Shown one piece after another: positions 6,896 to 13,667 of a stretch of DNA of 15,683 nt (position 1 is its first letter; each line of letters opens with the position of its first letter). The DNA lies in NCBI GenBank assembly GCA_045605765.1, contig JAZUQQ010000003.1, forward strand, positions 1-15,683, read 5' to 3'. The position numbers and the translations under genes are program-made. Origin of the DNA: SIG672 sp045605765 (lineage in GTDB: Bacteria; Bacillota; Clostridia; Oscillospirales; CAG-272). The notes beneath the pieces are model-generated. The model did not search any database and had not been told where the DNA came from. It saw nothing but the letters and a program-made list of their open reading frames with translations.

Positions 6896-7805
6896 AGATT
6901 ACTGGGTTCACATCCCGCCGCACTTGTTTGACGTCCTGCAGGAAATCGGCGGGACGACTTCCGAAGATTTCGAAACCGTGATAAACGCGGCCCGCGCGGG
7001 ATTTTTTAATTTTACTTATCCGGTGCCGGCCGGCGATAAAACCGCTTTGGAAAACTTTATCCTGAACCGCTATATTCTGCGCCGGATCGGTTCCGGCAAT
7101 GTTAAAAAATGGCGGCAGATGTTCAAGGGAAAAATGCTTGAAATCATGCCGTTTTACGCGCGGCTGATGGAAACCGAACACTTCGAATTCGATCCGCTGA
7201 TTAACAACGACATAACAACGACGGACGACGAAGCTGGAACGCTTGATTATGTCCACGATAAAAGAACGGACAATGATTACCAGTATGAAAAAGAAGGACA
7301 GACGCACCGTGAAGGAACCGAAGACGGAACGCACGCAGACGAATACCAGAAAAGCGGGAGTGAAACAACCAGCACTTCGGAAGTTAACCGATATTCAGAC
7401 ACGCCGCAGGGGGATTCAAGCCGCATTTGGGAAATTGACGCCCAGGGGCACCCTGTCCTTAACAATATCTTTTTAACGGATATCAGGGGAATCACGACAA
7501 ACGGCACGCGTTCCTGGTCTGAATCCGGCAGCGATTCGGGGACGACGCACGGAGAACATGAAGAAGACACGACATACCAGGAAGACGGAACCGACCAGCG
7601 CGATATTGTAGAACACGAGACCCACGACCAGGACACGACACGCTCGAACGAAAATTATAAAATCGGCGTTTCCGGTTCTTCAAAAAGTAAATTAGTGAAT
7701 GAATACCGCGAAACATTCCTGCGGATTTATACGGATATCGCGACGGAATTAGAACCGTTGTTTTACAATCTGGTAGAAATTGACGATGTTTTAGACTTTG
7801 TTTGA
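6888..7805 (+). CDS. Lower collar / tail tube protein, phi29 gp11-like
   Basis: A 305-aa protein (phi29 gp11 is 293 aa). The ATG at 6888 lies 8 bases after AAAAGGGGG and overlaps the portal stop. Residues 1-105 form a helical folded part (FFNFTYPVP, YILRRIGSG, MLEIMPFYARLMETE), and residues 268-305 form a helical C-terminus. Between them, about residues 108-265 are low complexity and dominated by Thr, Ser, Asp, Glu, Gly and His, interrupted by the SDTPQG and HPVLNNIFLTDI segments that I associate with this family. The protein should form the tube joining portal to knob. The hydrophilic middle is longer and more repetitive than a simple tube protein needs and may be surface-exposed loops. The stop is followed after one base by the ATG of the ATPase gene. 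Confidence 0.8.
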   Translation: MIKDYWVHIPPHLFDVLQEIGGTTSEDFETVINAARAGFFNFTYPVPAGDKTALENFILNRYILRRIGSGNVKKWRQMFKGKMLEIMPFYARLMETEHFEFDPLINNDITTTDDEAGTLDYVHDKRTDNDYQYEKEGQTHREGTEDGTHADEYQKSGSETTSTSEVNRYSDTPQGDSSRIWEIDAQGHPVLNNIFLTDIRGITTNGTRSWSESGSDSGTTHGEHEEDTTYQEDGTDQRDIVEHETHDQDTTRSNENYKIGVSGSSKSKLVNEYRETFLRIYTDIATELEPLFYNLVEIDDVLDFV

Positions 7806-7806
7806 T

Positions 7807-8838
7807 ATGCAATATTTCGAAGCGCACGACATAACCGAATATAAAGACGCCGACGGCAGAACACCCGAAATTCTGCTTGTCGACGGAAACAGGGCCGCCG
7901 GCAAAACGACGGCCTTTTCCCGTAAATTCGTCTCAGACTTTTTGACACATAAAAAGAAATTTATGCTTTTATATCGTTACCAAAATGAAGTGACGAATAT
8001 AGCGGAATCGTTTTTTAAAGATATACGCACGCTCTTTTTCCCCGGTCACGAAATGGATGAAAAGCGGCGCGCAAACGGCGCTTATATCGAACTGTTTTTA
8101 GACGGTGCGTCCTGCGGCTACGCCGTTTCCTTAAATACCGCCGCGAAGCTGAAACACTACTCGCACATATTTTCGGATGTCCAGCAAATGTTATTTGACG
8201 AATACCAGCTTGAATCCGGCGTATATATCAATAACGAAATCGATAAATTCGTTTCGCTGCATATGACGGTGGCCCGCGGACAGGGGGCAGTTGTGCGCTT
8301 TGTACCGGTTTACATGCTGTCAAATTCCGTTTCGATTTTCAATCCTTATTATGACGCGTTCGGCATCGCGAAACGGATAAATTCAAACACTAAAGTTTTA
8401 AAGGGTTCCGGCTGGGTTCTGCTGCGGCTTACTTTAAAAGAAGTGGCGCGCGCCCAGGAATCAAGCGCATTTAACCGTGCGTTTGCCGGGACGAAATATA
8501 TAAACAGCGCGAAGGACAACGCTTTCTTAAATGATGAATCATTTAATATTATGAAGAAATCCGTTTCCGGCTTCTACCCAGAATTCACATTCATAGAAGG
8601 AAAACAAACTTATGCGGCTTTTTCCCGCGGGATGGAATACCACATAAAGAAATCCGGTGAACTTCCGAATATTCCGACCTTCGGCGTCCGGCAGAGCGAC
8701 CGGAACGGTGATTATACATCGATCCGGCATTCACATATTTATGCGCCGCTTACTCGGTATTATGCAAACGGCTATATCACGTTCCAGGACACAGACAGCA
8801 AACGCGCGTTTATGTCCCTTATTTTCGATAATTTATAA
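7807..8838 (+). CDS. DNA packaging ATPase, phi29 gp16-like
   Basis: A 343-aa protein (phi29 gp16 is 332 aa). From the ATG at 7807 the Walker A motif is G27-NRAAGKTT-35 with catalytic Lys33, followed by a polar helix. Walker B is QMLFDE with Asp131 and Glu132. These define an FtsK/HerA-like or ASCE packaging motor that assembles on the portal and hydrolyses ATP to push DNA into the head. A TTG at 7798 would add three residues and overlap the previous stop. ATG immediately after that stop (TGATATG) is preferred, with translation probably by restart, since no clear ribosome binding site is seen. In phi29 gene 16 is in an early operon at the far end; here it is the last gene of the structural block. 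Confidence 0.85.
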   Translation: MQYFEAHDITEYKDADGRTPEILLVDGNRAAGKTTAFSRKFVSDFLTHKKKFMLLYRYQNEVTNIAESFFKDIRTLFFPGHEMDEKRRANGAYIELFLDGASCGYAVSLNTAAKLKHYSHIFSDVQQMLFDEYQLESGVYINNEIDKFVSLHMTVARGQGAVVRFVPVYMLSNSVSIFNPYYDAFGIAKRINSNTKVLKGSGWVLLRLTLKEVARAQESSAFNRAFAGTKYINSAKDNAFLNDESFNIMKKSVSGFYPEFTFIEGKQTYAAFSRGMEYHIKKSGELPNIPTFGVRQSDRNGDYTSIRHSHIYAPLTRYYANGYITFQDTDSKRAFMSLIFDNL

Positions 8839-8964
8839 TCAGTCCATAAATTATTCACAGTTTGTTAATAAAGTGCATTTACACTTTAGACCATAAAACC
8901 GCTGCCGGTCTGGTAAAACCGGCCCGCGAACCGAAACGCAATAAAATTCGGGAAAGGTAACGTT
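8839..8964 (+). promoter_or_regulatory. Intergenic control region before the replication genes
   Basis: This 126-bp gap carries a perfect DnaA box TTATTCACA (8851-8859) running into GTTTGTTAATAA (8860-8871). A 7-bp inverted repeat follows, TAAAGTG (8869-8875) against CACTTTA (8882-8888), then a GCCGGT (8904-8909) / ACCGGC (8918-8923) hairpin with no T-tract. The TTCACAGTTTGTT segment is nearly identical to TTTACAGTTTGTT at 12530 and resembles the core of the left promoter. No good -10 stands at a normal distance, so a promoter here is likely from context but not proven. Confidence 0.5.
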
Positions 8965-9348
8965 ATGGGAACTTTTACAGACATGGCACGCCGTCACACT
9001 TCCGGCAGCCCGATCCTCGAAAACCGCACGAAGATTCAGACCGGTGAAATCATTGCGCGCTACCCGGGCGGTGTAACAATCACGAGCTTTGACTTCATTA
9101 ACGGCAGAAACGGCAAATACGTCGTTTGCACGTTCAAAGAAGACCCGGCCCGCTATTTTAACGGCGGCACGATCCTGACCGGCATTTTCGAAGATTTCAT
9201 TGCGAACTATGCCGATGATGGCGTAGACTTCGAAACCGCGAAGCGCAAATGCGTTTCAGACTTCGAAAAAGAGACTTTAAAAGTGAAGCTTTCCGAAGAC
9301 CGGACAAAGGCCGGCAATCGGATCACGCTTGTTGAAGTACTCGACTAA
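8965..9348 (+). CDS. Putative single-stranded DNA-binding protein, phi29 p5 analogue
   Basis: A 127-aa, moderately charged protein with a predicted beta-rich middle: GEIIARYPGGVTITSFDFI, KYVVCTFKEDPARYFNGG. The sequence is compatible with an OB-like fold, and the aromatic/basic FKEDPARYF stretch could contact DNA. I recognise it as like small proteins found beside phi29-type polymerases, but no motif is decisive. In phi29 the order 6-5-4-3-2 places abundant DNA-binding proteins p6 (104 aa) and p5 (124 aa) before terminal protein and polymerase. This gene fills that place, matches p5 in length, and has its own strong terminator, as expected for a protein needed in bulk. A p6-like double-strand-binding histone-like role is the main alternative. 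Confidence 0.45.
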   Translation: MGTFTDMARRHTSGSPILENRTKIQTGEIIARYPGGVTITSFDFINGRNGKYVVCTFKEDPARYFNGGTILTGIFEDFIANYADDGVDFETAKRKCVSDFEKETLKVKLSEDRTKAGNRITLVEVLD

Positions 9349-9372
9349 AGACCAGGTAACACGTTAACCGCG

Positions 9373-9412
9373 AACCGCAGCCCGTTTAAAAGCCGGCTGC
9401 GGTTTTTATTTT
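9373..9412 (+). terminator. Intrinsic terminator
   Basis: AACCGCAGCC (9373-9382) pairs perfectly with GGCTGCGGTT (9395-9404) over 10 bp with a 12-base loop, followed directly by a T-rich run, TTTTTATTTT (9403-9412). It is the most canonical intrinsic terminator in the window. It would let the upstream gene be transcribed more than the genes below, with read-through serving the polymerase operon since no clear promoter follows. Confidence 0.85.
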
Positions 9413-9428
9413 AAGGAAGGGATGAAGC

Positions 9429-9701
9429 ATGAAATATTTCATATTTCTATGGAATGACGCATCAAACAATGGAACGGCGCCGATCTGGAACGGCAGCGAC
9501 AAACGCGACTATGAACGCATGAAAAAGGAAATGGTCAAAAGATATCCGCCTTTTAAATCAATCACGCGTGAAGCGGTTTACCAGAACGGATATACAATCT
9601 TTTCGTTTGCGGAAACGGCCCGCGGGTATTACGGTTTTATAGACATGGCATACCAGCGCAAACCGATTTCCGTTAAATATCAAAAAATAAAGGAGGAATA
9701 A
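9429..9701 (+). CDS. Small protein of unknown function
   Basis: A 90-aa protein in the replication block, with AAGGAAGG upstream of the ATG. It is rich in aromatic residues (FIFLWND, YPPFK, FSFAETARGYYGFIDMAY) and in Lys/Arg, with a probable beta-alpha-beta layout: a hydrophobic first strand KYFIFLW, a basic helix DYERMKKEMVKRY, and two later strands. The family is not recognised. Its end lies only three bases from the next start, so it is cotranscribed with the terminal-protein candidate and polymerase. Position equals that of phi29 gene 4 (transcription regulator, 125 aa), but I see no helix-turn-helix to support that role. Confidence 0.7.
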   Translation: MKYFIFLWNDASNNGTAPIWNGSDKRDYERMKKEMVKRYPPFKSITREAVYQNGYTIFSFAETARGYYGFIDMAYQRKPISVKYQKIKEE

Positions 9702-9704
9702 CGA

Positions 9705-10307
9705 ATGGACAACACAACCGGCGGCGCGTATGTCGAAAACTTCCTTGCATTCTTACGTCAGCATGAAGCAGACGGGGAAGTCTATATTGAAGAATACGAA
9801 GACAACGCTGCCTTTATGTCTGAAATGGCGGGTTTTTTGTCGAACAGTACATATCCGAGCGGAAACACCGGTATAGCATACTGGCTCGAATCTGAAATTG
9901 AATATTTGCGCAGTAAATACGGCGACGGAATACTCGGCGAAGCAATTAAAAAATGCGAGACCGCATTTCCGGAACTGAACGACCCTCATTATTATTACTA
10001 TACAAAAAATCCGGAAGTACAGGAAGAAATTGCGAACCTTTACAGCCGTATAGAATCGTATCTGCGGGAAGTTGCGGCCCAGATTAAAGCGGGCCTTGTA
10101 GAACAGGAAGCACGCGCCCGCGCCCGCGATCAGGCCGAACGCGCACGGGAAACGGAACAGAAATACCGTGAAATGGGCGGAGAAACGGAAGAAACAACGC
10201 ACGACGTCGCACGGCTTCTTGGCAGTATTGCTTCAAGGATCGGCGGCGGCGTTTCTTCGGCGGCGCGGTCAGTTGGTAAACTCTTCGGGCGTCTTTTTGG
10301 GAGATAA
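9705..10307 (+). CDS. Candidate terminal protein (replication primer), position-based
   Basis: A 200-aa protein with AGGAGG 8 bases before the ATG, ending two bases before the polymerase start. In phi29 and relatives the terminal protein gene lies directly before the polymerase gene, and a protein-primed polymerase needs such a partner. No other gene here fits in size and place. Residues 1-110 are acidic with many Tyr (HYYYYTKNP near 104-112). Residues about 112-165 form a long charged helix or coiled coil (EQEARARARDQAERARETEQ). Residues 170-200 are a basic amphipathic helix (LLGSIASRIGGG, SVGKLFGRLFGR) that could bind DNA or membrane. The priming hydroxyl residue cannot be identified by eye. 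Phi29 TP is 266 aa, so this one is short. Confidence 0.45.
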   Translation: MDNTTGGAYVENFLAFLRQHEADGEVYIEEYEDNAAFMSEMAGFLSNSTYPSGNTGIAYWLESEIEYLRSKYGDGILGEAIKKCETAFPELNDPHYYYYTKNPEVQEEIANLYSRIESYLREVAAQIKAGLVEQEARARARDQAERARETEQKYREMGGETEETTHDVARLLGSIASRIGGGVSSAARSVGKLFGRLFGR

Positions 10308-10309
10308 TT

Positions 10310-12166
10310 ATGTTTCAGCCGGTTCTGAAATCGGATATTGAATCAGATTTAAGGCTTTACGCGGCAGACTTCGAAACGACGACCGGCGCGGTCTCAGAAG
10401 ATGAAACGCGCGTCTGGTCGTTTTGCGTCGACGAAATCGGAAAATTCGAGCCGGAAATATTCGGCTCGATTTCCGATTTTTTCGAATTCTGCGGCGACGT
10501 TTCACGCGGCTATAAAAAGCGTATTTATTTTCACAACCTGAAATTCGACGGCGAATTCATCATTTATTCGGCGCTTCATGATTACGGCATGGTGACCGCG
10601 GAAGTAAACGGTCACATGCTGAAATCAAAGGACATTCTTAATAATGAAATCGTGTATGCAATCTCTGACGTTGGGCAATGGTATTTTATCGCATTCAAGT
10701 ATAATCATTGTATAGTCGAAATCCGCGACTCTTTGAAGCTTTTACCTTTTACATTAAAAACAATCGGAAAGGACATATGCACGCGGTACCGGAAAAGTGA
10801 AATGAATTATGATGATAAAACCGCTTTATCCGATTGCACGCCGGAAGATATCGCTTACATAAAAAACGATGTTCTTGTACTTTCCGAAGCCCTCGATAAA
10901 CTTATGGCGCTTCACGATGAAAAAACACCGTTCGGCGCTATCCATTCCTTAACGATCGGGGGCGCGTGCTGGGCAAAATTCAAAGAATCCCAGTACGGCG
11001 AAATGAAGAATATTTCAATAAAACTCGATTCAATGGAACTCCCGAAGGAATCCGGCAGCGACAACGCGGACGAATATATCCGGCACGGCTACCGCGGCGG
11101 CTATTGCTATTTAAATAAGAAAATCGAAAATCAGACACTTGAAACGCCCGGCTTTACCGCTGACGTGAATTCTTTGTACCCGTTTGTAATGTGTTCGGAA
11201 TATTCCGGATTCCGCTATCCGTACGGCAAAGGAAAATTTGAAAAAGGTAAAGTGCGCGAAGAATGGATAACGAACGAAAATTATTACTTTTATGCACGGA
11301 TAAAAGTATCTTTCCGCCTGCGGCCCGGCTTCGTTCCGACGATCCAGAAAAAAGGCACTTTTATGTTTTTATCTAATCTGTACCTGGAATCTTCCCAGGC
11401 GTACAACGCCAGGGAAAAACAATATGTCGGGCCGTATAACGAAATCGAAATTACATTATCAAAGGATGATTATATTTTATTCTTCCGGCACTATGAAATA
11501 TTAACCTTTACGCCGCTTGATTATATGGTGTTCCAAACCGCAAACGGAATATGCGACAACTATGTGAAAACAATGTCGGAAATTAAAATCGAAGCGACAA
11601 AAGAGGGAAACCGAGCCGTCCGGACACTTGCAAAACTTTTTTCTAATAACCTTTACGGACAGTTTTCAAAGGGCAAAAATTCAAGCTTCAAAGTGGCGGA
11701 AATCGAAGACGAAAAAACGCACTTCACAACGATAGAAGAATACGAAAAGAAGGTCACTAATATAGCGATCGGCGCGGCCGTAACAGCACACGCCAGATTT
11801 TACCAGATTAACACGATACAAAACAATATTTCTATATTCTGTTATTCCGATACGGATTCCTTGCATTGTATCGGGACGCCGGCAGACTTTAAGGGTGAAA
11901 TCGATTCGACGAAATACGGTGCGTATGATATCGAAAACCGGTGGACACGCGCGCGCTTTGTGCGCCAGAAAACTTATATCGAAGAAAACGAAAACGGCTG
12001 GACGATCTGCGCGGCCGGCATGACCGACCGGCAAAAAGATTATTTCCGGCAAAATCACAGCTTCGAAGACTTCCGGCCCGGATTAAAGATCATCGGTGGA
12101 AAACTGCAGCCAAAGCACGTTAAAGGCGGCGTGATTCTAAAAGATATTGATTTTACGCTGAACTAA
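10310..12166 (+). CDS. Protein-primed family B DNA polymerase, phi29 type
   Basis: A 618-aa enzyme (phi29 polymerase is 575). Exonuclease motifs are present: Exo I D20-F-E22, Exo II N76-LKF-D80 in YFHNLKFDGEF, and Exo III Y183-IKN-D187. Polymerase motifs follow: A D285-VNSLYP, B K442-LFSNNLYG with Tyr449, C Y512-SDTDS with Asp514 and Asp516, and K554-T-Y in the KxY position. The interval between motifs A and B is long enough for the TPR2 insertion that gives strand displacement and processivity. All catalytic residues are intact. The enzyme would add the first nucleotide to a terminal protein and copy the whole linear genome from both ends without helicase or RNA primers. It directly follows the terminal-protein candidate; GGGAG lies upstream of the start. 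Confidence 0.97.
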   Translation: MFQPVLKSDIESDLRLYAADFETTTGAVSEDETRVWSFCVDEIGKFEPEIFGSISDFFEFCGDVSRGYKKRIYFHNLKFDGEFIIYSALHDYGMVTAEVNGHMLKSKDILNNEIVYAISDVGQWYFIAFKYNHCIVEIRDSLKLLPFTLKTIGKDICTRYRKSEMNYDDKTALSDCTPEDIAYIKNDVLVLSEALDKLMALHDEKTPFGAIHSLTIGGACWAKFKESQYGEMKNISIKLDSMELPKESGSDNADEYIRHGYRGGYCYLNKKIENQTLETPGFTADVNSLYPFVMCSEYSGFRYPYGKGKFEKGKVREEWITNENYYFYARIKVSFRLRPGFVPTIQKKGTFMFLSNLYLESSQAYNAREKQYVGPYNEIEITLSKDDYILFFRHYEILTFTPLDYMVFQTANGICDNYVKTMSEIKIEATKEGNRAVRTLAKLFSNNLYGQFSKGKNSSFKVAEIEDEKTHFTTIEEYEKKVTNIAIGAAVTAHARFYQINTIQNNISIFCYSDTDSLHCIGTPADFKGEIDSTKYGAYDIENRWTRARFVRQKTYIEENENGWTICAAGMTDRQKDYFRQNHSFEDFRPGLKIIGGKLQPKHVKGGVILKDIDFTLN

Positions 12167-12174
12167 TGTATAAT
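12147..12174 (+). promoter_or_regulatory. Possible promoter before the 58-aa gene
   Basis: TTGATT (12147-12152) and a perfect TATAAT (12169-12174) with a 16-bp spacer overlap the end of the polymerase gene. Transcription would begin near 12181, giving a very short leader before the ATG at 12197. It could also serve the RNA-like segment further down. The -35 is only a partial match. Confidence 0.45.
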
Positions 12175-12196
12175 AAAAGAAAAAGGGGTTAACAAA

Positions 12197-12373
12197 ATGA
12201 CAAAGGCAAACTTGAAAGCGGTAATGAAACGCGAGTATGAAAAAGGAAGTGCGAAGTATAACCGGCTCTGGGACGCTCTGACATATCTTTATAATCAGGG
12301 CCTGGTAACAGAATCAGAGCGCGAGATTATAAAGACCATAAACCGCGATTTATCCAAAACGGAAAAATCATAA
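12197..12373 (+). CDS. Small basic helical protein, 58 aa, unknown
   Basis: The ATG at 12197 follows GAAAAAGGGG by 8 bases and opens a 58-aa frame: MTKANLKAVMKREYEKG at the start, AKYNRLWDALTYLYNQGLVT in the middle, and a Lys-rich end. Two helices separated by a turn near QGLVTESE are likely; the protein is basic and has no membrane segment. The strong ribosome binding site, the possible dedicated promoter and the regular codon use support a real gene. Function is not recognised. A small DNA-binding or regulatory role is possible from its charge and from its location after the polymerase, where phi29 has small gene 1, but there is no motif evidence. Confidence 0.65.
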   Translation: MTKANLKAVMKREYEKGSAKYNRLWDALTYLYNQGLVTESEREIIKTINRDLSKTEKS

Positions 12374-12380
12374 ATCGTTT

Positions 12381-12474
12381 GCCGGTTCGCGTCAAACCGG
12401 CTTGCAATCCATTTCCGTGTAAAGGTAAACAGCACAAAGGCACTTTATAACCGGCAGACCATTCCCGGACGGAA
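12381..12474 (+). ncRNA. Candidate structured RNA: hairpin plus three-way junction
   Basis: This is non-coding sequence between a short gene and a terminator. GCCGGTT (12381-12387) pairs with AACCGGC (12395-12401). Then TTCCGT (12413-12418) pairs with ACGGAA (12469-12474) and encloses two abutting helices: GTAAAG (12419-12424) with CTTTAT (12443-12448, one G-U), and CCGG (12451-12454) with CCGG (12465-12468). Only A449-A450 of the junction are unpaired. AACCGGC occurs again at 12449-12455, so GCCGGTT has two equal partners and the element could switch. The phi29 packaging RNA is built on a three-way junction, but homology is not claimed. It could equally be a leader or mere chance pairing. 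Confidence 0.3.
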
Positions 12475-12485
12475 GGAGCGCGGCG

Positions 12486-12530
12486 GCCCGAAGAGGACGG
12501 TACACCCGTTTTTCTTCGGGCTTGTTTTGT
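12486..12530 (+). terminator. Intrinsic terminator with long stem
   Basis: GCCCGAAGA (12486-12494) pairs with TCTTCGGGC (12513-12521); the 18-base interior can form a further CGG/CCG pairing. TTGTTTTGT follows (12522-12530). It closes the transcript carrying the 58-aa gene and the candidate structured RNA, and separates it from the next promoter-like element. Confidence 0.7.
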
Positions 12531-12559
12531 TTACAGTTTGTTTACAAATTATCTATATC
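12530..12559 (+). promoter_or_regulatory. Promoter-like element before the accessory block
   Basis: TTTACA (12530-12535) runs into GTTTGTTTACAA (12536-12547) and, after an 18-bp spacer, TATATC (12554-12559); CTATAT at 12553 would give a 17-bp spacer. The TTTACAGTTTGTT string almost repeats TTCACAGTTTGTT at 8854 and the left promoter core TTGACGTTTGTT. CATAAAA follows in both intergenic copies (8892-8898, 12565-12571). A 5' leader of more than 80 bases would precede the next gene. Confidence 0.5.
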
Positions 12560-12643
12560 TGGTTCATAAAATCCCTGTATTCTATAACCGTAGGGGAGAT
12601 ATCCTCGAAAATAGTTATAACTACAGAAAAGGAGAAAAAACAA

Positions 12644-12946
12644 ATGGAAAACTGGGGATGGAAAAATGAAAAAATGAATCAGATGCAGGAAAATGCGTAT
12701 CAGGTATGTAAAAGATTATTTGCTCTTTACATTAAAAACTACAAAAAAGCCTTAAATGACGGGGACTTTTTCTATCACGAGATTGCTGAAGATTACAGAA
12801 AGCAATATCAGGGGGCGTGTGATGTTTATGAAGATACTTTCGAGATGGCATTCTATTTAAGAGCCGAAGATAGAAAAAAGATTCTCGGAAATATGGGTTA
12901 TTCCGGTGCTACCGAAATCGAGTATGAAACCGTATTAGCCGAATAA
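12644..12946 (+). CDS. Small helical protein, paralogue of the 13668 gene
   Basis: A 100-aa protein from the ATG at 12644, which follows GAAAAGGAGAAAA; an upstream in-frame ATG at 12527 would place the promoter-like element inside the gene and is rejected. It is mostly helical and rich in Tyr, Lys and Glu. Residues about 18-85 align with the protein at 13668-13928: YRKQYQGACDVYEDTFEMAF matches YKLQYDAVVTMYEVVFSDIF, and both continue with an AEDRKKILG / DEEREALG segment. The family is not recognised and no catalytic residues are apparent. Base composition is more A/T-rich than in the core genes, as in the methylase-like gene next to it, so the two may have arrived together. Confidence 0.75.
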   Translation: MENWGWKNEKMNQMQENAYQVCKRLFALYIKNYKKALNDGDFFYHEIAEDYRKQYQGACDVYEDTFEMAFYLRAEDRKKILGNMGYSGATEIEYETVLAE

Positions 12947-12994
12947 TTAAAAAGCTGACCTATCGGCTTGGCGGGGAGAAAAGGAGATGAAACA

Positions 12995-13651
12995 ATGAAA
13001 GTGTTAATTGCCTGTGAAGAATCACAGCGCGTGTGTATTGCATTCCGAAATAAAGGGCATGAAGCCTATTCTTGCGATATCCTGGAATGCAGCGGAGGCC
13101 GTCCCGAATGGCATATAAAAAGGGATGTGCTGCCTTTATTGAATGGCAATTGTGCCTTTGAAACAATGGACGGGAAACACCATGAAATAATAGGCACCTG
13201 GGATTTATTGATTGCACACCCGCCTTGTACTTATTTAACAAATGCAAGCGCCGTTCGTATGCGTGTAAATGGTAAAATAGTAGCGGAAAGATATAGAAAC
13301 GCTATGCAAGCAAAGGAATTCTTTATGAAATTCTATAATGCCGAATGTAAAAAAATTGCTATTGAAAATCCGACACCTTTAAAAATTGTTGAACTCCCGC
13401 CATATAGTCAGGCAATACACCCTTATTTCTTCGGTTCTCCGTATTCTAAAAGAACATGCTTGTGGCTAAAAGGACTGCCCAAACTAAAACCAACAAATAT
13501 TGTGATGGAACATAAACCCTGGGTAAATGGTGGGAGCAAAGATGCGAACGGAAATTATAGAAAATTTACAGGAAGAAATGAAAGAGACCCACGAAACAGA
13601 AGTAAAACATTTATTGAAATTGCCGAAGCAATGGCCGATCAATGGGGCTAA
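12995..13651 (+). CDS. Small C5-cytosine methyltransferase-like protein
   Basis: A 218-aa protein; the ATG at 12995 is chosen because AAAAGGAGATGAAACA precedes it, whereas the in-frame ATG at 12968 would place that site inside the gene. The N-terminus MKVLIACEESQRV and the SCDILECSGG strand fit a SAM-binding Rossmann region. HPPC (residues 75-78) supplies the Pro-Cys catalytic motif of C5-cytosine methylases, and ENP (124-126) corresponds to the Glu of their motif VI. The end, RTCLWLKGLPKLKP onward, is typical of a compact phage/Clostridia family usually annotated as DNA cytosine methyltransferase. It lacks a clear F-x-G-x-G motif I and room for a target-recognition domain, so sequence specificity, or even DNA as substrate, is uncertain. 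A protective role against host restriction is the usual inference. Confidence 0.75.
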   Translation: MKVLIACEESQRVCIAFRNKGHEAYSCDILECSGGRPEWHIKRDVLPLLNGNCAFETMDGKHHEIIGTWDLLIAHPPCTYLTNASAVRMRVNGKIVAERYRNAMQAKEFFMKFYNAECKKIAIENPTPLKIVELPPYSQAIHPYFFGSPYSKRTCLWLKGLPKLKPTNIVMEHKPWVNGGSKDANGNYRKFTGRNERDPRNRSKTFIEIAEAMADQWG

Positions 13652-13667
13652 AAAGGGGGGACTAAAC

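Noticed and set aside
6777..7334. Minus-strand 185-aa frame over portal and lower collar
   Set aside because: It is antisense to two well-supported phi29-like genes and has no ribosome binding site or recognisable motif.
8834..8839. TATAAT overlapping the ATPase stop codon as a promoter
   Set aside because: No matching -35 at 16-18 bp upstream.
9753..10202. Minus-strand 149-aa frame opposite the terminal-protein candidate
   Set aside because: Phe/Arg/Cys-rich composition typical of an antisense shadow of acidic coding sequence.
12947..12975. AAGCTGA/TCGGCTT hairpin between the 12644 gene and the methylase-like gene as a terminator
   Set aside because: Seven pairs with one wobble and no T-tract; G-rich sequence follows and the genes seem cotranscribed.
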